In this document: piece by piece, positions 16,546 through 28,127 of the stretch
Position numbering within the stretch: position 1 is the stretch's first letter
Layout of the letters: every line of letters begins with the position of its first letter
Assembly (NCBI GenBank): GCA_014896455.1
Contig: JADBKJ010000004.1
Location: 1-64,000 of the forward strand
Direction: 5' to 3'
Length of the DNA: 64,000 nucleotides
Source: Thermoanaerobacter sp.
Lineage (GTDB): Bacteria; Bacillota; Thermoanaerobacteria; Thermoanaerobacterales; Thermoanaerobacteraceae
The notes under the pieces: model-generated
Seen by the model: the letters and a program-made list of their open reading frames with translations, nothing else
Told to the model about the DNA's origin: nothing
Databases searched by the model: none
Translations under genes and position numbers: made by a program

Positions 16546-17763
16546 ATGAAAAGAATATTAAAAATAATAATTTTTATTATAATAGGGATTGTTCTTTCCC
16601 TTGGTGTAGGAACTTATATATTTTATAAAAATATTCATGCCCCTGCTTCAAATGAAAAAAATACTTCTACCGTTAGTAAAAATGAGTCTCAAAATAAAGA
16701 GCATGCTATAGAAAGGAAAAACATTCTTTTTGTAGGCAGTGATGAAAACAATTTATCAGATACTATTTTTGTAATAAACTATGACGCTGTAAACAAAAAA
16801 ATAAATATATTATCAATTCCAAGAGATACATACTATCCAAGGCCAGGATTTAACGCTCCAGAAGAGAAAAAAATAAATGCTGCCTTTTCTGAAGGAAAAA
16901 TTGAAGGGTTAGAAAAAGCAGTAGAAGCTTTATTAGGTATCAAAATCGATAATTATGTAATTTTAAATTATGAAGGTTTCAAAAAAATAATAGATACAAT
17001 CGGGGGAGTAGAAATTGATGTACCCTTTAACATGAAATACGATGACAACAGTGCAAATCCCCCTCTTCATATAGATTTAAAAAAAGGTAGGCAAGTATTA
17101 GATGGAGAAAAAGCAATTCAGTTTGTAAGATATAGACATGGTTATGTAGACGGTGACCTTGGAAGAATAAAGGCACAGCATCAATTTCTCGAAGCTTTCT
17201 TAAAAAAAATGCTTCAACCCTCAATATTACCAAAAGTACCTTCTTTAGCAGTAACAGTCAGTCAATATTTGAAAACAGACTTAACCGCCTCTGAGATAAC
17301 TCAATATGCTTATCAATTTATAAAAGACAAGCCTTCGACTATAAATGCAATGGCTCTTCCCGGAGAAGGACGATATGAAGGAAATACTAGCTATTTCTTT
17401 GTAGACAATATAAAAATTCAAGAAATAGTAAAAGAACTTTTTAGCGATGAGGTTTCAACCTCAAATACTTCAACAACATCTTTTGCAGAAAACAAAAACA
17501 TAAAAGTAGAAGTTTTAAACGGTGCAGGAATACCAGGGCTTGCCTCAAAGTACGCTGAAGTTTTAAAAAATGAAGGCTTTGATGTTGTGAAAATCGGAAA
17601 CGTCATTGGCATGACTTTTACTTCTTCCCATGTATATGCAAGAACAGATGAAGAAATGGCTGAAAAAGTCGCAAAAACTCTTTTTATAACCAATGTAGAA
17701 AAAGATATCTCTCCTGATGCAAATGTAGATGTGACAGTTATATTAGGTAAAGACAAAGAATAA
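16546..17763 (+). CDS. LytR-CpsA-Psr family cell-wall ligase
   Basis: A 405-residue protein with an N-terminal signal anchor (about 5-25), then the LCP domain: NILFVGSDENN, LSIPRDTYYP and RYRHGYVDGDLGRIKAQHQF. The C-terminal LytR_C domain begins at about residue 315 (IKVEVLNGAGIPGLASKYAEVLKNEGFDV is a stretch of it, given here only as the start KVEVLNGAGIPG). LCP enzymes transfer undecaprenyl-linked glycopolymers to peptidoglycan outside the membrane. The ATG at 16546 has AGGAGG 7 bases upstream. It is monocistronic. Confidence 0.92.
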   Translation: MKRILKIIIFIIIGIVLSLGVGTYIFYKNIHAPASNEKNTSTVSKNESQNKEHAIERKNILFVGSDENNLSDTIFVINYDAVNKKINILSIPRDTYYPRPGFNAPEEKKINAAFSEGKIEGLEKAVEALLGIKIDNYVILNYEGFKKIIDTIGGVEIDVPFNMKYDDNSANPPLHIDLKKGRQVLDGEKAIQFVRYRHGYVDGDLGRIKAQHQFLEAFLKKMLQPSILPKVPSLAVTVSQYLKTDLTASEITQYAYQFIKDKPSTINAMALPGEGRYEGNTSYFFVDNIKIQEIVKELFSDEVSTSNTSTTSFAENKNIKVEVLNGAGIPGLASKYAEVLKNEGFDVVKIGNVIGMTFTSSHVYARTDEEMAEKVAKTLFITNVEKDISPDANVDVTVILGKDKE

Positions 17764-17793
17764 AAGTAGGCAAAAGCCTACTTTGTATTTTTC
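17763..17793 (+). terminator. Terminator after the LCP gene
   Basis: AAAGTAGGC-AAAA-GCCTACTTT, a 9-bp stem followed by GTATTTTT. Confidence 0.9.
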
Positions 17794-17823
17794 TATGAAA
17801 AATAGAGCAACACTATAATAAAA

Positions 17824-17917
17824 TGGCGGAGAAGGAGGGACTCGAACCCTCGCGCCGGGTTATCCCCGACCTACAGTCTTAGCAGGACCGCCCCTTCACC
17901 ATCTTGGGTACTTCTCC
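17824..17917 (-). tRNA. tRNA-Ser(GCT)
   Basis: A 94-nt class II tRNA with CCA, acceptor GGAGAAG/CTTCTCC, anticodon loop CTGCTAA (anticodon GCU, reading AGC/AGU) and a long variable arm. Confidence 0.96.
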
Positions 17918-17947
17918 ACGTTAGTTGCTCACAAAAAATATTAACTT

Positions 17948-18038
<91 letters not shown>

Positions 18039-18055
18039 CAGCTGGGACGATATAA

Positions 18056-18084
18056 AGTATATCATACCCCAGCTTTATTGTCAA
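18056..18084 (-). promoter_or_regulatory. Promoter of the tRNA-Ser pair
   Basis: TTGACA (18084-18079), a 17-base spacer and TATACT (18061-18056), about 18 bases before tRNA-Ser(TGA). Confidence 0.85.
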
Positions 18085-18120
18085 TATGCTTATATAGTAT
18101 AATATTGGAAAACAATATAT

Positions 18121-19407
<1,287 letters not shown>

Positions 19408-19409
19408 TT

Positions 19410-19630
19410 AAAAATAATTCCCGTCCCATAAAGGGACGGGAATGCCGTGTTGCCACCCTCTTTTGGCTTAAAATAAGCCCTCCACATGATTTAACGGTCG
19501 CCCGAAGGTCATTACACCTTAGCTCCGGGATGGAATTCATAAGTAAAACTTACTGGTTCGCACCCACCACCAGCTCTCTTAAAAGTTTATACTTACTACT
19601 CGTCCCTTCATTGCCGACAATATTATATTT
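19410..19630 (-). promoter_or_regulatory. T-box riboswitch leader of serS
   Basis: The minus strand has the T-box sequence AGGGTGGCAACACGG (19459-19445) followed by an intrinsic terminator, TTCCCGTCCC/GGGACGGGAA (19442-19418) with ATTATTTTT. A stem I region upstream carries GAATTCCATCCCGGAGC, where TCC (19534-19532) is the likely serine specifier codon. Uncharged tRNA-Ser(GGA) should stabilise the antiterminator and switch on serS. Confidence 0.92.
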
Positions 19631-19636
19631 TTTAAT

Positions 19637-19665
19637 ATTATACTACTTTATAACGCTACTTTCAA
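19637..19665 (-). promoter_or_regulatory. Promoter of the serS T-box transcript
   Basis: TTGAAA (19665-19660), a 17-base spacer and TATAAT (19642-19637), just upstream of the T-box leader and directly after the lepB stop. Confidence 0.75.
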
Positions 19666-19668
19666 TAA

Positions 19669-20199
19669 TTATTTTCCAGACATAGAACCAATTCGATCAG
19701 GAGGCCAAATTCTAAAAACTATTTTACCTAAAATTTGGTCTTTTGATACATACTTGTTCTGCCAAAATCTACTATCCATAGACTCATTTCTATTATCACC
19801 TAACATAAAATAATGACCAGGTGGGACGACATATGGTCCAAAATTGCCTTTCATAGGTTCTTTTATATAGGGTTCCTTAACTACTTTTCCATTTCTTATT
19901 AACTGACCATTTTTTATTTCAATTACATCTCCACCAATGCCAATAACTCTTTTTACAAAATTAACTTTTGGGTCGTCAGGAAAACGAAATACTACAATAT
20001 CTCCTCGTTTTACAGGCTCAAACCTGTATATAAACTTGTTTACAATAAATTTATCATTTATTTGAATAGTATTTAACATTGAACCTGTGGGTACGTCCAC
20101 CAATTCAAAAATATAAGTTCTTATAAACATTGCAATTAAAAAAGCAAGAGCTATAGTAAATATCCAGCTTAATATTTCTTTTTGTACATTTTTGCCCAT
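19669..20199 (-). CDS. lepB: Signal peptidase I
   Basis: A 176-residue type I signal peptidase with one N-terminal membrane anchor (about 12-31), the nucleophile S40 in VPTGSM, the general base K83 in FVKRVIG and the box E motif GDNRNESMDSR. It removes signal peptides on the outer membrane face. The ATG at 20199 follows AGGAG by 7 bases. Length and single anchor are typical of Firmicute SipS-type enzymes. Confidence 0.95.
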   Translation of the reverse strand: MGKNVQKEILSWIFTIALAFLIAMFIRTYIFELVDVPTGSMLNTIQINDKFIVNKFIYRFEPVKRGDIVVFRFPDDPKVNFVKRVIGIGGDVIEIKNGQLIRNGKVVKEPYIKEPMKGNFGPYVVPPGHYFMLGDNRNESMDSRFWQNKYVSKDQILGKIVFRIWPPDRIGSMSGK

Positions 20200-20336
20200 A
20201 TTTTCTCTCCTCACTTAAAAGTACAGTGATATTATAACATAAACTTCAAACAAATTCTAATTTTTTTATTTTGTATGCATATTTTTCTAATATATGTCAA
20301 TAATAAAATTAAAGAATTATTTGGGAGAGATGTAAA

Positions 20337-20507
20337 ATGAGAGAAATAGAGTATCTTCTAGATTTAGCCGAAATAAAAGACACAGAATACAAAAATTTAT
20401 TGGCTTTACTTTCCCTCATAGATTTACTGGTAGAAAAAGGAATTATAACGCGAAGCGAACTTGCCCAAAAGTCAAAAGAAATAGCAAAAATAAAAACCGC
20501 CCTTTAA
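20337..20507 (+). CDS. Conserved-looking small protein, unknown function
   Basis: A 56-residue acidic/basic helical protein: MREIEYLLDLAEIKDTEYKN, then LVEKGIITRSELAQKSKEIA. It has a GGGAG ribosome site 9 bases upstream and its stop codon lies in a strong terminator, so it looks like a genuine single-gene unit. The segment resembling EKGIITRSEL suggests a small winged-helix-like or subunit-interface fold. No family is recognised. Confidence 0.6.
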   Translation: MREIEYLLDLAEIKDTEYKNLLALLSLIDLLVEKGIITRSELAQKSKEIAKIKTAL

Positions 20508-20536
20508 AAATCCGTTACGGCGGATTTTTTTATTAC
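20505..20536 (+). terminator. Terminator after the 56-residue gene
   Basis: AAAATCCG...CGGATTTTTTT forms a short stem followed by seven T residues. Confidence 0.75.
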
Positions 20537-20609
20537 AGTCAACAATTACTCTTAATGATAGACTTTCATCAATTCTCATATTATAATAAAGAAAAAGGAG
20601 GTAAAAACG

Positions 20610-21674
20610 GTGAATAATTTTCTATTGAGATACGGTGATATAATAAAAAAAACACTGCTCATTGTTGCTGTCTTTATTATATTTTACTTAATTATATTTA
20701 AAATTATTCCTTTCTTGATGCCGTTTGTAGTGGCTTTGCTTCTCGCTGTGATAATCGATCCTGGCGTAAATTTTTTAGAGAAAAAATTAAGGGTACCGAG
20801 AGGCCTAGCATCCTTTATTTTACTTTTGATATTAATAGGCGTGATAGGATCACTTATTGCAATATCAATAACACAACTTACATACGAACTAAGTTCTCTT
20901 GCGGAAATAAGTACAAATTATGCAAATACTATTAATGACATAATTTTAAATCTTGTTGATAGGATAAGAATGTATTACGTAACATTACCCCCAAATATTA
21001 CATCTCTTATTGAAAGCAACATGCAATCGATTTTAAACTATATATCATTATTTGCAAAAAATCTTGCTACATGGCTTTTGAATTTTGCAACAAAATTGCC
21101 TAACTTTTTCTTTATGACTTTGATAACACTCGTTGCTACTTTTTTTATAAGCAAAGATAAACAGCTTATACTAGATTTTATAAAAAGACAGATTCCATCT
21201 CATTGGGCACAGCATGCAAAAAATATTCAGGTAGACCTTTTAAAGACATTTTTCGGATATCTCCGAGCAGTAGCAACAATAATGCTTATAACCTTTTTGG
21301 AAGTCTCCATAGGCCTTGCAATGATAGGTTTTGACTACCCATTTCTATTGGGTCTTCTTGTAACCATTGTAGATGCATTGCCCGTACTAGGTTCTGGTGC
21401 CGTCATGGTACCATGGGCGCTTTATAATATCATAATGAAAAACTACATGGTAGGGATATATCTTTTAATACTGTACGGCTTGGTGGTAGTTGTAAGACAG
21501 ATGATAGAGCCTAAGATTGTAGGTCAGAGTATAGGACTTCATCCTCTTGTTACGCTTTTATCTATGTTTATAGGTGCAAAACTTTTCGGTGCTTTAGGGC
21601 TTGTAATAGGGCCTGTATTTGTAGTAGTATTTAAAGCTCTTCAAAAAGCAGAAATTATTCCTCCTTGGAAATAA
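20610..21674 (+). CDS. ytvI: AI-2E family permease, YtvI-like
   Basis: A 354-residue protein with seven to eight membrane segments and the AI-2E/UPF0118 core. The C-terminal signature GLLVTIVDALPVLGSGAVMVP and the ending IGPVFVVVFKALQ fit the sporulation-associated YtvI branch. The transported substrate is unknown. The start is GTG at 20610, with AGGAGG 8 bases upstream. It converges with ilvB, and their shared terminator has been split by a repeat element. Confidence 0.87.
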   Translation: MNNFLLRYGDIIKKTLLIVAVFIIFYLIIFKIIPFLMPFVVALLLAVIIDPGVNFLEKKLRVPRGLASFILLLILIGVIGSLIAISITQLTYELSSLAEISTNYANTINDIILNLVDRIRMYYVTLPPNITSLIESNMQSILNYISLFAKNLATWLLNFATKLPNFFFMTLITLVATFFISKDKQLILDFIKRQIPSHWAQHAKNIQVDLLKTFFGYLRAVATIMLITFLEVSIGLAMIGFDYPFLLGLLVTIVDALPVLGSGAVMVPWALYNIIMKNYMVGIYLLILYGLVVVVRQMIEPKIVGQSIGLHPLVTLLSMFIGAKLFGALGLVIGPVFVVVFKALQKAEIIPPWK

Positions 21675-21678
21675 AAAT

Positions 21679-21699
21679 AAAGGGTTTGTAACCCTTTCT
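21679..21699. terminator. Left copy of the ytvI/ilvB terminator stem
   Basis: A palindromic stem-loop, AAAGGGTT...AACCCTTTCT, 21 bp long and identical to 21959-21979. It is the proximal half of a target duplication around the repeat element. It has lost the downstream T-tract that the right copy keeps. Confidence 0.85.
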
Positions 21700-21958
21700 C
21701 AGACTGTTGACAAACTTTCGTAAAGGAGATATTTTTGCGACTTGTTACAAAGCGGTACAAAACTTAGCAAGACCGAGGGTGGAGGCAGGGCCGAAGCCAT
21801 GGATGGCGAAGGCGGGCACCTGAGGCAAGGAGGCCGATTGTGCCCGGTACCCTGCCGGAGCCCGAAGGTCGAGCTTTAGTTTTGTCGCTTTGGAACATCG
21901 GAGCGACGATGCAAAATATCTCCTTTGAATATTTTTTAACCTTTGTCAACAAACTAAG
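21700..21958 (-). mobile_element. Terminator-associated repeat, copy 1
   Basis: A GC-rich element of about 259 bp in AT-rich surroundings. One end reads CAGACTGTTGACAAACTTTC and the other, read inward from the right, AGTTTGTTGACAAAGGTTAA; both run into AAAGGAGATATTTTTGC or AAAGGAGATATTTTGCATCG, so the ends form imperfect terminal inverted repeats of about 40 bp. The interior has several hairpins, such as GTCGCT...AGCGAC and a GGCAGGG/CCCTGCC pair. It encodes no convincing protein. The flanking terminator stem is duplicated (21 bp). Confidence 0.85.
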
Positions 21959-21984
21959 AAAGGGTTTGTAACCCTTTCTTTTTA
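21959..21984. terminator. Right copy of the ytvI/ilvB terminator
   Basis: The same 21-bp stem-loop as at 21679-21699, here followed by TTTTTAT on the plus strand. It ends directly at the ilvB stop codon. Before insertion it was presumably a single bidirectional terminator for the convergent genes. Confidence 0.85.
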
Positions 21985-23646
21985 TCCAATTGTATTTTCA
22001 ACAGTTCCCCCAGCGGGAATAAATGGAAGCACCATCTCATCTTTGTCTATAATACATTCTATCATAAAAGGTCTTTTTTCGCTATAGGCTTTTTTAAACG
22101 CTTTTTCAAATTCTTCTTTTGTTGTAACTCTTATTCCTTCTACTCCAAAGTCGTTTGCAAGCTTAGCAAAATTCAAATTTGCGTTCAAATCTGTGTGGGA
22201 AAATCTCTTGTCATACAAAAGATTTTGCCACTGTCTTACCATTCCTAAAGTTTGGTTGTTGAGTAGTACTGTTATAACCGGAATATTATACACAGCAGCT
22301 GTTTCTAAGGCATGTATATTCATTCTTAAACTTCCATCACCTGCAATGTTTACAACTCTTTTATCTGGCCTTCCTACTTGCGCTCCTATTGCAGCAGGAA
22401 GCCCAAAGCCCATTGTCCCTAATCCCCCTGATGTAACAAAGGTTCTAGGGTGTTTAAATTTATAAAACTGGGCAGCCCACATTTGATTTTGTCCCACTTC
22501 AGTGGCTATTATAAGGTCATCGTTCGAAATTTCTTGAATTTTTTCTACTATCCACTGAGGCCTCAAAACTTCATCGTTTTTATACTTTAATCCGTGCTTT
22601 TCTCTCAAGAAAGAAATTTCCTCTAACCATTCTTTTCTCTCAATGAATGGAAGTTTATTCGTTAAAAGTTTCAATACTTCTTTTACTTTGCCTATAACTG
22701 CTACCTCTACTTCTACATTTTTCCCTAATTCTGCAGGGTCAATATCAATATGGATTATTTTAGCATTTGGAGCAAGTCCTCCTGCTTTGCCAGCGACTCT
22801 GTCGCTAAATCTTGTCCCTATTGCTATCACAAGGTCTGACCTATATACAGCCAAATTTGCAAATCTACTTCCATGCATGCCTATAAGACCTAATGACAAA
22901 GGATGGTCTTCTGGAAAGCACCCTAATCCCATTAAAGAACTGGCAACAGGTATATTGGTTTTCTCTGCAAATTCTATAAGTTCCTCTGATGCTTCCCCCA
23001 AAATCACTCCTCCTCCTGCAAAGATTACAGGTTTTTTGCTTTGTAAAATAAGCTCTATAGCTTTGTCTAACTCTTTTTGTGAAACTATTCCCTTGCCATT
23101 GTTTTTTATATTAATACTATCTTCCTTTCCTTTAACATATTCTATATCGGCATTTTGCATATCTTTTGGAATATCAACTAACACAGGGCCAGGCCTTCCA
23201 CTTTTAGCTATTGCAAATGCCTGCCTTATTGTATCTGCTAATTTATCAGGAGATTTTACAATAAAGTTGTGTTTAGTTATAGGCATTGTAATTCCTGTTA
23301 TGTCAACCTCTTGAAAAGCGTCTTTTCCTATAAGATTTGTAGGAACCTGTCCTGTTATCGCCACCACAGGTACAGAATCCATATAAGCATTTGCTATGCC
23401 TGTCACAAGATTGGTAGACCCCGGACCAGAGGTAGCAAAACAAACTCCAACTCTTCCCGTAACTCTTGCGTAACCATCTGCCATATGGGCTGCCATTTGC
23501 TCGTGAGTAGCTAAAATATGCCTTATATCAGAGTCATAAAGAGCATCATAAATGGGAATAACTGCTCCTCCTGGTATGCCAAATATAGTATCAACGCCCA
23601 TCTCTTTTAAAACTTCTATAACTACTTGTGCTCCTTTTAACTTCAT
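21982..23646 (-). CDS. ilvB: Acetolactate synthase large subunit
   Basis: A 554-residue thiamine-diphosphate enzyme. It has [14 protein letters not shown] and the catalytic Glu in [14 protein letters not shown] at the N-terminus, and the ThDP-binding [15 protein letters not shown]...[12 protein letters not shown] region at about 430-475. It condenses two pyruvates, or pyruvate and 2-oxobutyrate, in the first committed step of branched-chain amino acid synthesis. It is the last gene of the operon; the ATG overlaps the ilvD stop by 4 bases. The small subunit IlvN is encoded at the far (5') end of the same operon. Confidence 0.97.
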   Translation of the reverse strand: MKLKGAQVVIEVLKEMGVDTIFGIPGGAVIPIYDALYDSDIRHILATHEQMAAHMADGYARVTGRVGVCFATSGPGSTNLVTGIANAYMDSVPVVAITGQVPTNLIGKDAFQEVDITGITMPITKHNFIVKSPDKLADTIRQAFAIAKSGRPGPVLVDIPKDMQNADIEYVKGKEDSINIKNNGKGIVSQKELDKAIELILQSKKPVIFAGGGVILGEASEELIEFAEKTNIPVASSLMGLGCFPEDHPLSLGLIGMHGSRFANLAVYRSDLVIAIGTRFSDRVAGKAGGLAPNAKIIHIDIDPAELGKNVEVEVAVIGKVKEVLKLLTNKLPFIERKEWLEEISFLREKHGLKYKNDEVLRPQWIVEKIQEISNDDLIIATEVGQNQMWAAQFYKFKHPRTFVTSGGLGTMGFGLPAAIGAQVGRPDKRVVNIAGDGSLRMNIHALETAAVYNIPVITVLLNNQTLGMVRQWQNLLYDKRFSHTDLNANLNFAKLANDFGVEGIRVTTKEEFEKAFKKAYSEKRPFMIECIIDKDEMVLPFIPAGGTVENTIG

Positions 23647-25322
23647 ATACCTCCCCCCTTAAAAACTGCGCCTGTATTTGCAGAAGTCACCTGTTCTGCA
23701 TATCTTGCCATATAACCCGTTTTTATCTTTGATTCAGGTCTTACCCATCTTTTCATTCTTTCTTTAATCTCCTCATCAGTTAATTTCACATTAATTTTTC
23801 TTGCGGGAATATCAATTTCAATAATATCCCCATCTTCAATAATCGCTATTTCTCCTCCTTCCATAGCTTCCGGAGAGACGTGTCCTATGGAAGCTCCTCT
23901 TGTTGCACCTGAAAATCTACCGTCTGTTATAAGAGCGACATCTTTGTCAAGTCCCATACCTGCAAGGGCTGAAGTAGGACTTAACATTTCTCTCATTCCC
24001 GGCCCACCTTTTGGCCCTTCGTATCTTATTACTACCACATCGCCTCTCTGTATTTTCCCACCATATATTGCTTCAATAGCCTCTTCTTCAGAATTAAATA
24101 CCTTTGCTGGTCCTTCATGTCTTAACATCTCTTTTGCTACAGCAGATGCTTTTACAACAGCTCCTTCTCTTGCAATGTTCCCGTACAGTATCGCAAGACC
24201 CCCAGTACTGCTATAAGGGTTGTCTATTGGCCTTATCACATCATGATTTAAAACTTTCGCGTCTTTTATATTCTCTCCCAATGTCTTTCCTGTAACTGTT
24301 AACGCTTCAGTATTTATAAGATTAGCTTTCGTCAATTCTTTTAAAACAGCTGAAATTCCGCCTGCAAAGTAAAGGTCCTCTATGTGGTATTTACCTGCAG
24401 GACTTAATTTACATAAATTAGGCACTCTCCCGCTTATATCGTTTATTTCATCAAGAGATATTTCTACCCCTGCCTCATTAGCTATAGCTTTTAAGTGCAA
24501 TACTGTATTTGTAGAACCACCTAAAGCCATGTCCAAACTAAAGGCGTTTATAAATGCCTCTTTTGTAAGTATATCGGAAGGTTTAATTCCTCTCTCTACA
24601 AGCTCCATGATTTTCATTCCAGCTTGTTTTGCAAGTCTTATCCTTTCAGAATAAACAGCTGGAATTGTGCCATTTCCTGGAAGTCCAATTCCTAAAGCTT
24701 CTGTCAAGCAATTCATAGTATTGGCGGTAAACATACCAGAGCAGGAACCACAGGTAGGGCAAGCGTTAAGCTCTATCCTGTAGAGGTCTTCCTCAGTGAT
24801 TTTACCAACCTTGTGAGCCCCTACCGCCTCAAAGACACTGCTCAAATCACAGGTATCTCCATTACAATTTCCTGCAAGCATTGGGCCTCCGCTTACAACT
24901 ATTGCAGGAATATTAAGTCGTGCTGCTGCCATAAGCATTCCCGGCACTATTTTGTCGCAATTAGGTATAAGCACAAGCCCGTCAAAACCGTGGGCCATTG
25001 CCATGATTTCAATGCTATCTGCAATAAGTTCTCTACTCCCTAAAGAGTATTTCATACCTTTATGGTTCATGGCAATGCCATCACAAACACCAATAGTGGA
25101 AAACTCTATAGGAGTTCCTCCTGCCATTCTGATACCTGCTTTTACAGCTTCAGCTATTTTGTCTAAATGCATATGACCTGGTATAATTTCATTTTTTGAG
25201 TTTGCAACTCCTATAATAGGCCTTTTTATCTCTTCATATGTTAAGCCTAAAGCATATAAAAGTGACCTATGCGGCGCCTTTTCAACTCCCTTTTTTATGC
25301 TATCGCTTATCAATCTCCTCAC
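23643..25322 (-). CDS. ilvD: Dihydroxy-acid dehydratase
   Basis: A 559-residue protein with the Fe-S cysteines in [12 protein letters not shown] and [19 protein letters not shown] and the C-terminal [24 protein letters not shown]. It makes the 2-oxo acid precursors of valine and isoleucine. It overlaps leuB and ilvB by 4 bases on each side. Confidence 0.97.
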   Translation of the reverse strand: MRRLISDSIKKGVEKAPHRSLLYALGLTYEEIKRPIIGVANSKNEIIPGHMHLDKIAEAVKAGIRMAGGTPIEFSTIGVCDGIAMNHKGMKYSLGSRELIADSIEIMAMAHGFDGLVLIPNCDKIVPGMLMAAARLNIPAIVVSGGPMLAGNCNGDTCDLSSVFEAVGAHKVGKITEEDLYRIELNACPTCGSCSGMFTANTMNCLTEALGIGLPGNGTIPAVYSERIRLAKQAGMKIMELVERGIKPSDILTKEAFINAFSLDMALGGSTNTVLHLKAIANEAGVEISLDEINDISGRVPNLCKLSPAGKYHIEDLYFAGGISAVLKELTKANLINTEALTVTGKTLGENIKDAKVLNHDVIRPIDNPYSSTGGLAILYGNIAREGAVVKASAVAKEMLRHEGPAKVFNSEEEAIEAIYGGKIQRGDVVVIRYEGPKGGPGMREMLSPTSALAGMGLDKDVALITDGRFSGATRGASIGHVSPEAMEGGEIAIIEDGDIIEIDIPARKINVKLTDEEIKERMKRWVRPESKIKTGYMARYAEQVTSANTGAVFKGGGI

Positions 25323-26392
25323 CCCTTTACATACTCTACCACTTTATCTCCCATCTCCTGAGTATTTAAAATTATTCCTTTTCCTAAATCAAAAGTCCTA
25401 TAACCTGCTTCTAAAACTTTATTTACTGCATCCTTTATGTCATTAGCAGCATCTATAAGGTCAAAAGAATATTCCAGCATCATAGCAACTGACAATATTG
25501 TAGCTAAAGGATTGGCCTTCTTTGTTCCAGCAATATCTGGAGCAGAACCGTGTATAGGTTCATAAAGTCCCACTTTATCTTCTCTTAAGCTAGCAGAAGG
25601 AAGCATCCCTATAGAACCTGTAAGTTGTGAAGCTTCATCGCTTAAAATATCACCAAACATATTAGAAGTGAGAATTACATCAAATTGGGAAGGATTTTTA
25701 ATTAGTTGCATAGCACAATTATCTACATACATATGGTTTAACTCAACATCAGGATATCTCTTACTTATTTCTTCTACCGTTTTTCTCCACAATCTTGAAG
25801 AATCCAAAATGTTTGCCTTGTCCACAGAAGTGACTTTCTTTTTCCTCTTTAAAGCCGCTTCAAAGGCAATAACCGCTATCTTTTCTATCTCTGAAGTCTG
25901 ATACACTTCTGTATCATAAGCTTTAAAACCATAATCTATAGAAACCGTTCCTCTCGGTCCAAAATAAATGCCACCAGTAAGTTCTCTTACCACAAGAATA
26001 TCTAAACCCTCTTGTAATAACTCGTTTTTTAAAGGAGAAGCTTCTTTTAAAGGAGGATAAAGAACAGCAGGCCTTAGATTTGCATAAACCCCTAGGCTTT
26101 TTCTTAAAGCTAGAAGACCCGCTTCTGGCCTTTTATCCCCCTCAAGGTCATCCCACTTAGGACCTCCCACTGCTCCCAAAAGAACAGCATCGCTGGAAAG
26201 ACATGCATTTTTTGTCTTTTCCGGATAGGAAACACCATATTTATCTACAGCTTCTCCTCCAAAGGGATACTTTTTTACATCAAATTTAAGTTTGTACTTG
26301 TCTTCTATAGCAGACAAAACTTTTAACCCTTCTTCTATGACTTCAGGTCCAATTCCATCTCCAGGCAAAACAGCAATTTTAAACAATGTCAC
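25319..26392 (-). CDS. leuB: 3-isopropylmalate dehydrogenase
   Basis: A 357-residue NAD-dependent decarboxylating dehydrogenase. It has the N-terminal [12 protein letters not shown], the substrate motif [20 protein letters not shown] (about 273-292) and the [13 protein letters not shown] cofactor region. It carries out the third leucine-specific step. It overlaps leuD and ilvD by 4 bases. Confidence 0.97.
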   Translation of the reverse strand: MTLFKIAVLPGDGIGPEVIEEGLKVLSAIEDKYKLKFDVKKYPFGGEAVDKYGVSYPEKTKNACLSSDAVLLGAVGGPKWDDLEGDKRPEAGLLALRKSLGVYANLRPAVLYPPLKEASPLKNELLQEGLDILVVRELTGGIYFGPRGTVSIDYGFKAYDTEVYQTSEIEKIAVIAFEAALKRKKKVTSVDKANILDSSRLWRKTVEEISKRYPDVELNHMYVDNCAMQLIKNPSQFDVILTSNMFGDILSDEASQLTGSIGMLPSASLREDKVGLYEPIHGSAPDIAGTKKANPLATILSVAMMLEYSFDLIDAANDIKDAVNKVLEAGYRTFDLGKGIILNTQEMGDKVVEYVKG

Positions 26393-26874
26393 ACCTTCTC
26401 TCTGACATAATTTATAAGTCCACCATATTTCATTATTTCTTTTATGAAGTCAGGAAAGGGTTGGGCTTTAAATTCTGTTCCTTTAGTCAAATTTTTTACG
26501 ATTCCATTATCTGTATCAACCAAAACAATATCACCTTCTTCAATCCCATCTACTGCCTCTTTGCATTCTAATATCGGAAGCCCTATATTTATCGCATTTC
26601 TGAAAAAAATTCTTGCAAACGACTTAGCAATTATACAGGATATACCAGATGCTTTAATAGCAATTGGCGCATGCTCTCTGGAGGATCCACTACCAAAATT
26701 TTCACCTACAACCAGTATATCTCCTTCTTGAACTTTGTTTTTAAACTCTTTGTCTAAATCTTCCATACAATGCTGTGCCAATTCTTGTGGGTCTGACGTG
26801 TTTAAATACCTTGCTGGTATTATAACATCTGTATCTATATTGTCCCCATATTTTATGGCTTTCCCCTGCATCAT
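26389..26874 (-). CDS. leuD: 3-isopropylmalate dehydratase small subunit
   Basis: A 161-residue swivel-domain subunit of the archaeal/clostridial short type, with [12 protein letters not shown] (15-26) and [14 protein letters not shown] (57-70). It pairs with LeuC to isomerise 2-isopropylmalate. It overlaps leuC and leuB by 4 bases. Confidence 0.96.
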   Translation of the reverse strand: MMQGKAIKYGDNIDTDVIIPARYLNTSDPQELAQHCMEDLDKEFKNKVQEGDILVVGENFGSGSSREHAPIAIKASGISCIIAKSFARIFFRNAINIGLPILECKEAVDGIEEGDIVLVDTDNGIVKNLTKGTEFKAQPFPDFIKEIMKYGGLINYVREKV

Positions 26875-28127
26875 TCTACCTCCTCTGGACTTACGATATA
26901 TCCTGCAATAGCTGAAGCCGCCGCAACAGCTGGACTTGAAAGATAAACTTCACTCTCAGGATGTCCCATTCTTCCTACAAAATTTCTATTAGTAGTAGCC
27001 AGTGCCCTTTCCCCTTTAGCCAGAATTCCCATATGTCCGCCAAGACAAGGTCCACACGTAGGAGTAGATACTGCCGCACCTGCTTTTATAAACTCTTCGA
27101 TGTAACCTCTTTTAACACATTCTAAGTATATTTCCTGTGTTGCAGGAAAAATTAAAAGTCTTACATCAGGATGAACCTTTTTGCCTTTCAATATCCTATA
27201 AGCTATCTCCATGTCTGATATGCGTCCATTGGTGCAAGAACCAATAACCACTTGGTCTATTTTTACTTTTCCAACCTCATCAATATTTCTGGTGTTTTCA
27301 GGCAAATGAGGAAATGCTACTTGAGGCCTTATCTCATCCAAATTTATCTCATAAACCTCACTGTACTCAGCATCTTCATCCCTTTCAAATACTTTATATT
27401 CTCTTTTTGCTCTCCCTTTAACATATGCGTCGGTAATTTCGTCAAAATCGAAAATACCATTTTTAGCCCCTGCTTCAATTGCCATATTGGCAATTGTAAA
27501 TCTATCGTCGATTGACAAAGCTTTTATGTTTCCTGTAAATTCCATAGATTTGTATAAAGCTCCGTCAACTCCTATTTTCCCGATTATATACAAGATAACA
27601 TCTTTTCCGCTTACCCATTTTTGCAAATTGCCTTTTAACACAAATTTTATAGCTTCTGGCACTTTAAACCAAGCCTTGCCTGTCGCCATCGCTGCCGCCA
27701 TGTCAGTGCTTCCAACTCCTGTAGAAAAACAGGTAAGAGCGCCATAGGTACAAGTATGAGAATCGGCACCTATGACGACATCCCCAGGAAGTACAAGTCC
27801 TTTCTCGGGTAAAAGCGCGTGCTCTATTCCCATTTGCCCTACCTCAAAGAAATTTACTATTCCATGTTTTTTTGCAAATTTTCTCATTATATTCACTTGC
27901 TCCGCCGATTTTATATCTTTATTAGGAACAAAATGATCAGGAACAAGGGCAATTTTTGTATTGTCAAAAACTCTATCAATGCCTATCTTTTCAAACTCCT
28001 TTATAGCAACAGGAGCAGTGACGTCATTGCCTAACACCACATCCACATCAACTTCAATTAACTCCCCTGGTTTTACTTCTCTACCAACTTTTGCTGACAA
28101 TATCTTTTGTGTCAATGTTAAGCCCAA
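26871..28127 (-). CDS. leuC: 3-isopropylmalate dehydratase large subunit
   Basis: A 418-residue aconitase-family subunit of the short type. It has the cluster cysteines in [12 protein letters not shown] and [13 protein letters not shown] and the [11 protein letters not shown] motif near residue 106. The start is TTG at 28127, with GGAGGG 6 bases upstream; it overlaps the end of leuA by 10 bases. Confidence 0.96.
   Translation of the reverse strand: MGLTLTQKILSAKVGREVKPGELIEVDVDVVLGNDVTAPVAIKEFEKIGIDRVFDNTKIALVPDHFVPNKDIKSAEQVNIMRKFAKKHGIVNFFEVGQMGIEHALLPEKGLVLPGDVVIGADSHTCTYGALTCFSTGVGSTDMAAAMATGKAWFKVPEAIKFVLKGNLQKWVSGKDVILYIIGKIGVDGALYKSMEFTGNIKALSIDDRFTIANMAIEAGAKNGIFDFDEITDAYVKGRAKREYKVFERDEDAEYSEVYEINLDEIRPQVAFPHLPENTRNIDEVGKVKIDQVVIGSCTNGRISDMEIAYRILKGKKVHPDVRLLIFPATQEIYLECVKRGYIEEFIKAGAAVSTPTCGPCLGGHMGILAKGERALATTNRNFVGRMGHPESEVYLSSPAVAAASAIAGYIVSPEEVE

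Noticed and set aside
21700-21958. Repeat copies as group II or group IIC introns, which also insert after terminators
   Set aside because: The copies are only about 260 bp, have terminal inverted repeats and duplicated targets, and lack an intron-type GTGYG start or domain V-like hairpin that I can recognise.
22643-23314. 223-codon plus-strand frame opposite ilvB, and similar long frames opposite leuA and ilvD
   Set aside because: These are antisense to clear enzymes, with low-complexity Ser/Leu-rich translations typical of shadow frames.
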